From assembly GCF_020829595.1 (NCBI RefSeq), contig NZ_JAIVFW010000068.1, forward strand, positions 1 to 36,090: a DNA stretch of 36,090 nt, read 5' to 3'. A model generated the notes under the pieces. That model saw nothing but the letters and a program-made list of their open reading frames with translations, searched no databases and was not told where the DNA came from. Positions 35,192 to 36,090 of this stretch are shown piece by piece (position 1 is the first letter of the stretch; each line of letters opens with the position of its first letter). A program made the position numbers and the translations under genes. The DNA comes from Nostoc sp. CHAB 5844. GTDB lineage: Bacteria; Cyanobacteriota; Cyanobacteriia; Cyanobacteriales; Nostocaceae.

Positions 35192-35521
35192 ATGCAAACC
35201 CTACCAAAAGAGCGCCGCTACGAAACCCTTTCTTATCTTCCTCCTCTGAACGACGCTCAAATTGAAAAGCAAATTCAGTACATTCTCAATCAAGGTTACA
35301 TTCCAGCAATCGAGTTCAACGAAACTTCTGAACCTACCGAATTCTACTGGACACTGTGGAAGTTGCCTTTATTCGGCGCTAAATCTACCCGTGAAGTATT
35401 GAGCGAAGTTCAATCCTGCCGTTCTCAATATCCTACTAACTACATTCGTGTTGTAGGTTTTGATAACATCAAGCAGTGCCAAATTCTCAGCTTCATCGTT
35501 CACAAACCCAACAGATACTAA
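35192..35521 (+). CDS. rbcS: Ribulose-1,5-bisphosphate carboxylase/oxygenase small subunit
   Basis: Small subunit of Rubisco; eight copies cap the large-subunit octamer and are needed for full activity. The 109-residue protein has the family start ([18 protein letters not shown]), the [13 protein letters not shown] segment near 48-60, the [18 protein letters not shown] segment and the C-terminal strand. It lies 59 bp after rbcX and is followed by a strong terminator, marking the end of the operon. Confidence 0.98.
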   Translation: MQTLPKERRYETLSYLPPLNDAQIEKQIQYILNQGYIPAIEFNETSEPTEFYWTLWKLPLFGAKSTREVLSEVQSCRSQYPTNYIRVVGFDNIKQCQILSFIVHKPNRY

Positions 35522-35586
35522 AAAAGGCAAAAGGTAAAAGCTAAAAGTAAAAAGATTTACTTTGCTGAATATCTTTGTGGATAAAT

Positions 35587-35623
35587 AAAAAAGGGAGGTA
35601 AATAGTTTTACCTCTCTTTTTTT
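35587..35623 (+). terminator. Rho-independent terminator of the rbc operon
   Basis: GAGGTAAA (35595-35602) and TTTACCTC (35607-35614) form the stem core, extended by further pairs and flanked by an A-run before and a run of seven T after. It lies 66 bp beyond the rbcS stop and is the clearest intrinsic terminator in the window. Confidence 0.9.
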
Positions 35624-35694
35624 CTGGGCTAATATACCACATTCAACTATGCTGTTTGTTGTTTACAATTTCTATAAAAACCAACATTCATGAT

Positions 35695-35964
35695 TTACTG
35701 ATTTTTTGTTTGTTGTTGTTGACTTAACCAAACTTCTAAATCTGCCACAGTAGTAAAATCTAACAATGCGTCCCCTAGAGCTTCTAATTGTTCAATACCA
35801 TCACTGACTCGTAGTCCGGCAGTGAAGTATGCACCGATATCGTTACCATCGCCGCCATATATAATGTCATTGCCATTATCGCCATACAGCCGATCTCGTC
35901 CGGCTCTACCGTCAAGAGTGTCATTGCCATCGCCGCCGTAGATGAGGTCATTGCCGAATGGCAC
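35695..35964 (-). pseudogene. RTX/hemolysin-type calcium-binding protein fragment
   Basis: Eighty-nine codons from a GTG at 35964. Residues 4-45 are nonapeptide RTX repeats that bind calcium in a beta-roll: [38 protein letters not shown] short C-terminal tail ends in QQQQTKNQ. Real RTX proteins are much longer. Upstream the frame continues through non-RTX codons to a stop at 36025-36027, with no ATG and no ribosome binding site. It is therefore most likely the 3' remnant of a larger gene whose 5' part is missing, although a small free-standing protein is possible. Confidence 0.6.
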
Positions 35965-36090
35965 TAAGAAAAGCGGTAAGGGATACAGGATAAAGATTAC
36001 AGCTTTTAAAGCTAGAGAGAGGAGTCATGGAATAGATGGTTGCGCTCGCCGAAGGAGAGATGATGTATGGTTGCCCAAAAATTTTGTCGG

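Overview
The window looks like chromosomal DNA of a filamentous, probably heterocyst-forming cyanobacterium (Nostoc/Calothrix/Tolypothrix type). The evidence is an rbcL-rbcX-rbcS operon with form I Rubisco, many copies of the cyanobacterial HIP1 octamer GCGATCGC, an AAA/WD40 fusion protein, two PEP-CTERM proteins, and intergenic regions filled with palindromic and tandem repeats typical of Nostocales. No rRNA, tRNA, CRISPR array, complete insertion sequence or prophage was seen.

Layout. 1-3280: orphan peptide/nickel-type ABC uptake genes (lipoprotein binding protein and one permease). 3349-6100: LysR regulator divergent from a lipoprotein alpha/beta hydrolase, then a YdeI/OmpD-associated protein. 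6101-6764: repeat-rich spacer. 6765-10304: a 1179-residue AAA ATPase with 14 WD40 blades. 10394-11807 (minus strand): a PEP-CTERM protein and a phytochelatin synthase-like protein. 11808-12358: spacer with an 8-copy 21-bp tandem repeat. 12359-14914: lipid kinase overlapped by the ribosome binding site of a metallophosphoesterase. 15176-18301: a 1041-residue membrane protein with seven internal repeats and no recognised family. 18302-18807: three back-to-back palindromic elements. 18808-19140: thioredoxin.

19141-21945 is a degraded accessory stretch between thioredoxin and metH. It holds two arrays of one 21-bp repeat family, a small ribbon-helix-helix protein, a truncated SAP-like fragment, a PD-(D/E)XK-like protein, a frameshifted and truncated PIN toxin with an unknown upstream partner gene, and a compound palindrome. 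21946-25473 is metH. Then come a small Cys-rich protein, a MITE-like element, lepB and (minus strand) panB and a seven-bladed sensor propeller without a kinase. 29757-32234 holds a second PEP-CTERM protein and an unrecognised protein. 33152-35521 is rbcL-rbcX-rbcS, ending in a strong terminator, and a remnant of an RTX calcium-binding protein closes the window.

How it fits together: core metabolism (carbon fixation, methionine and pantothenate synthesis, protein secretion, thiol redox) alternates with accessory genes. The most distinctive features are non-coding. One palindrome family, present at least seven times (including inside the rbcL-rbcX spacer), shows paired compensatory base changes. 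Three arrays share an exact 21-bp period, and two MITE-like elements have matching termini. Among proteins, the oddest are the 1041-residue repeat protein, an alpha/beta hydrolase whose nucleophile position is alanine, and the PIN toxin pseudogene that ends inside a 21-bp array. All family calls were made by reading motifs; no database search was run.
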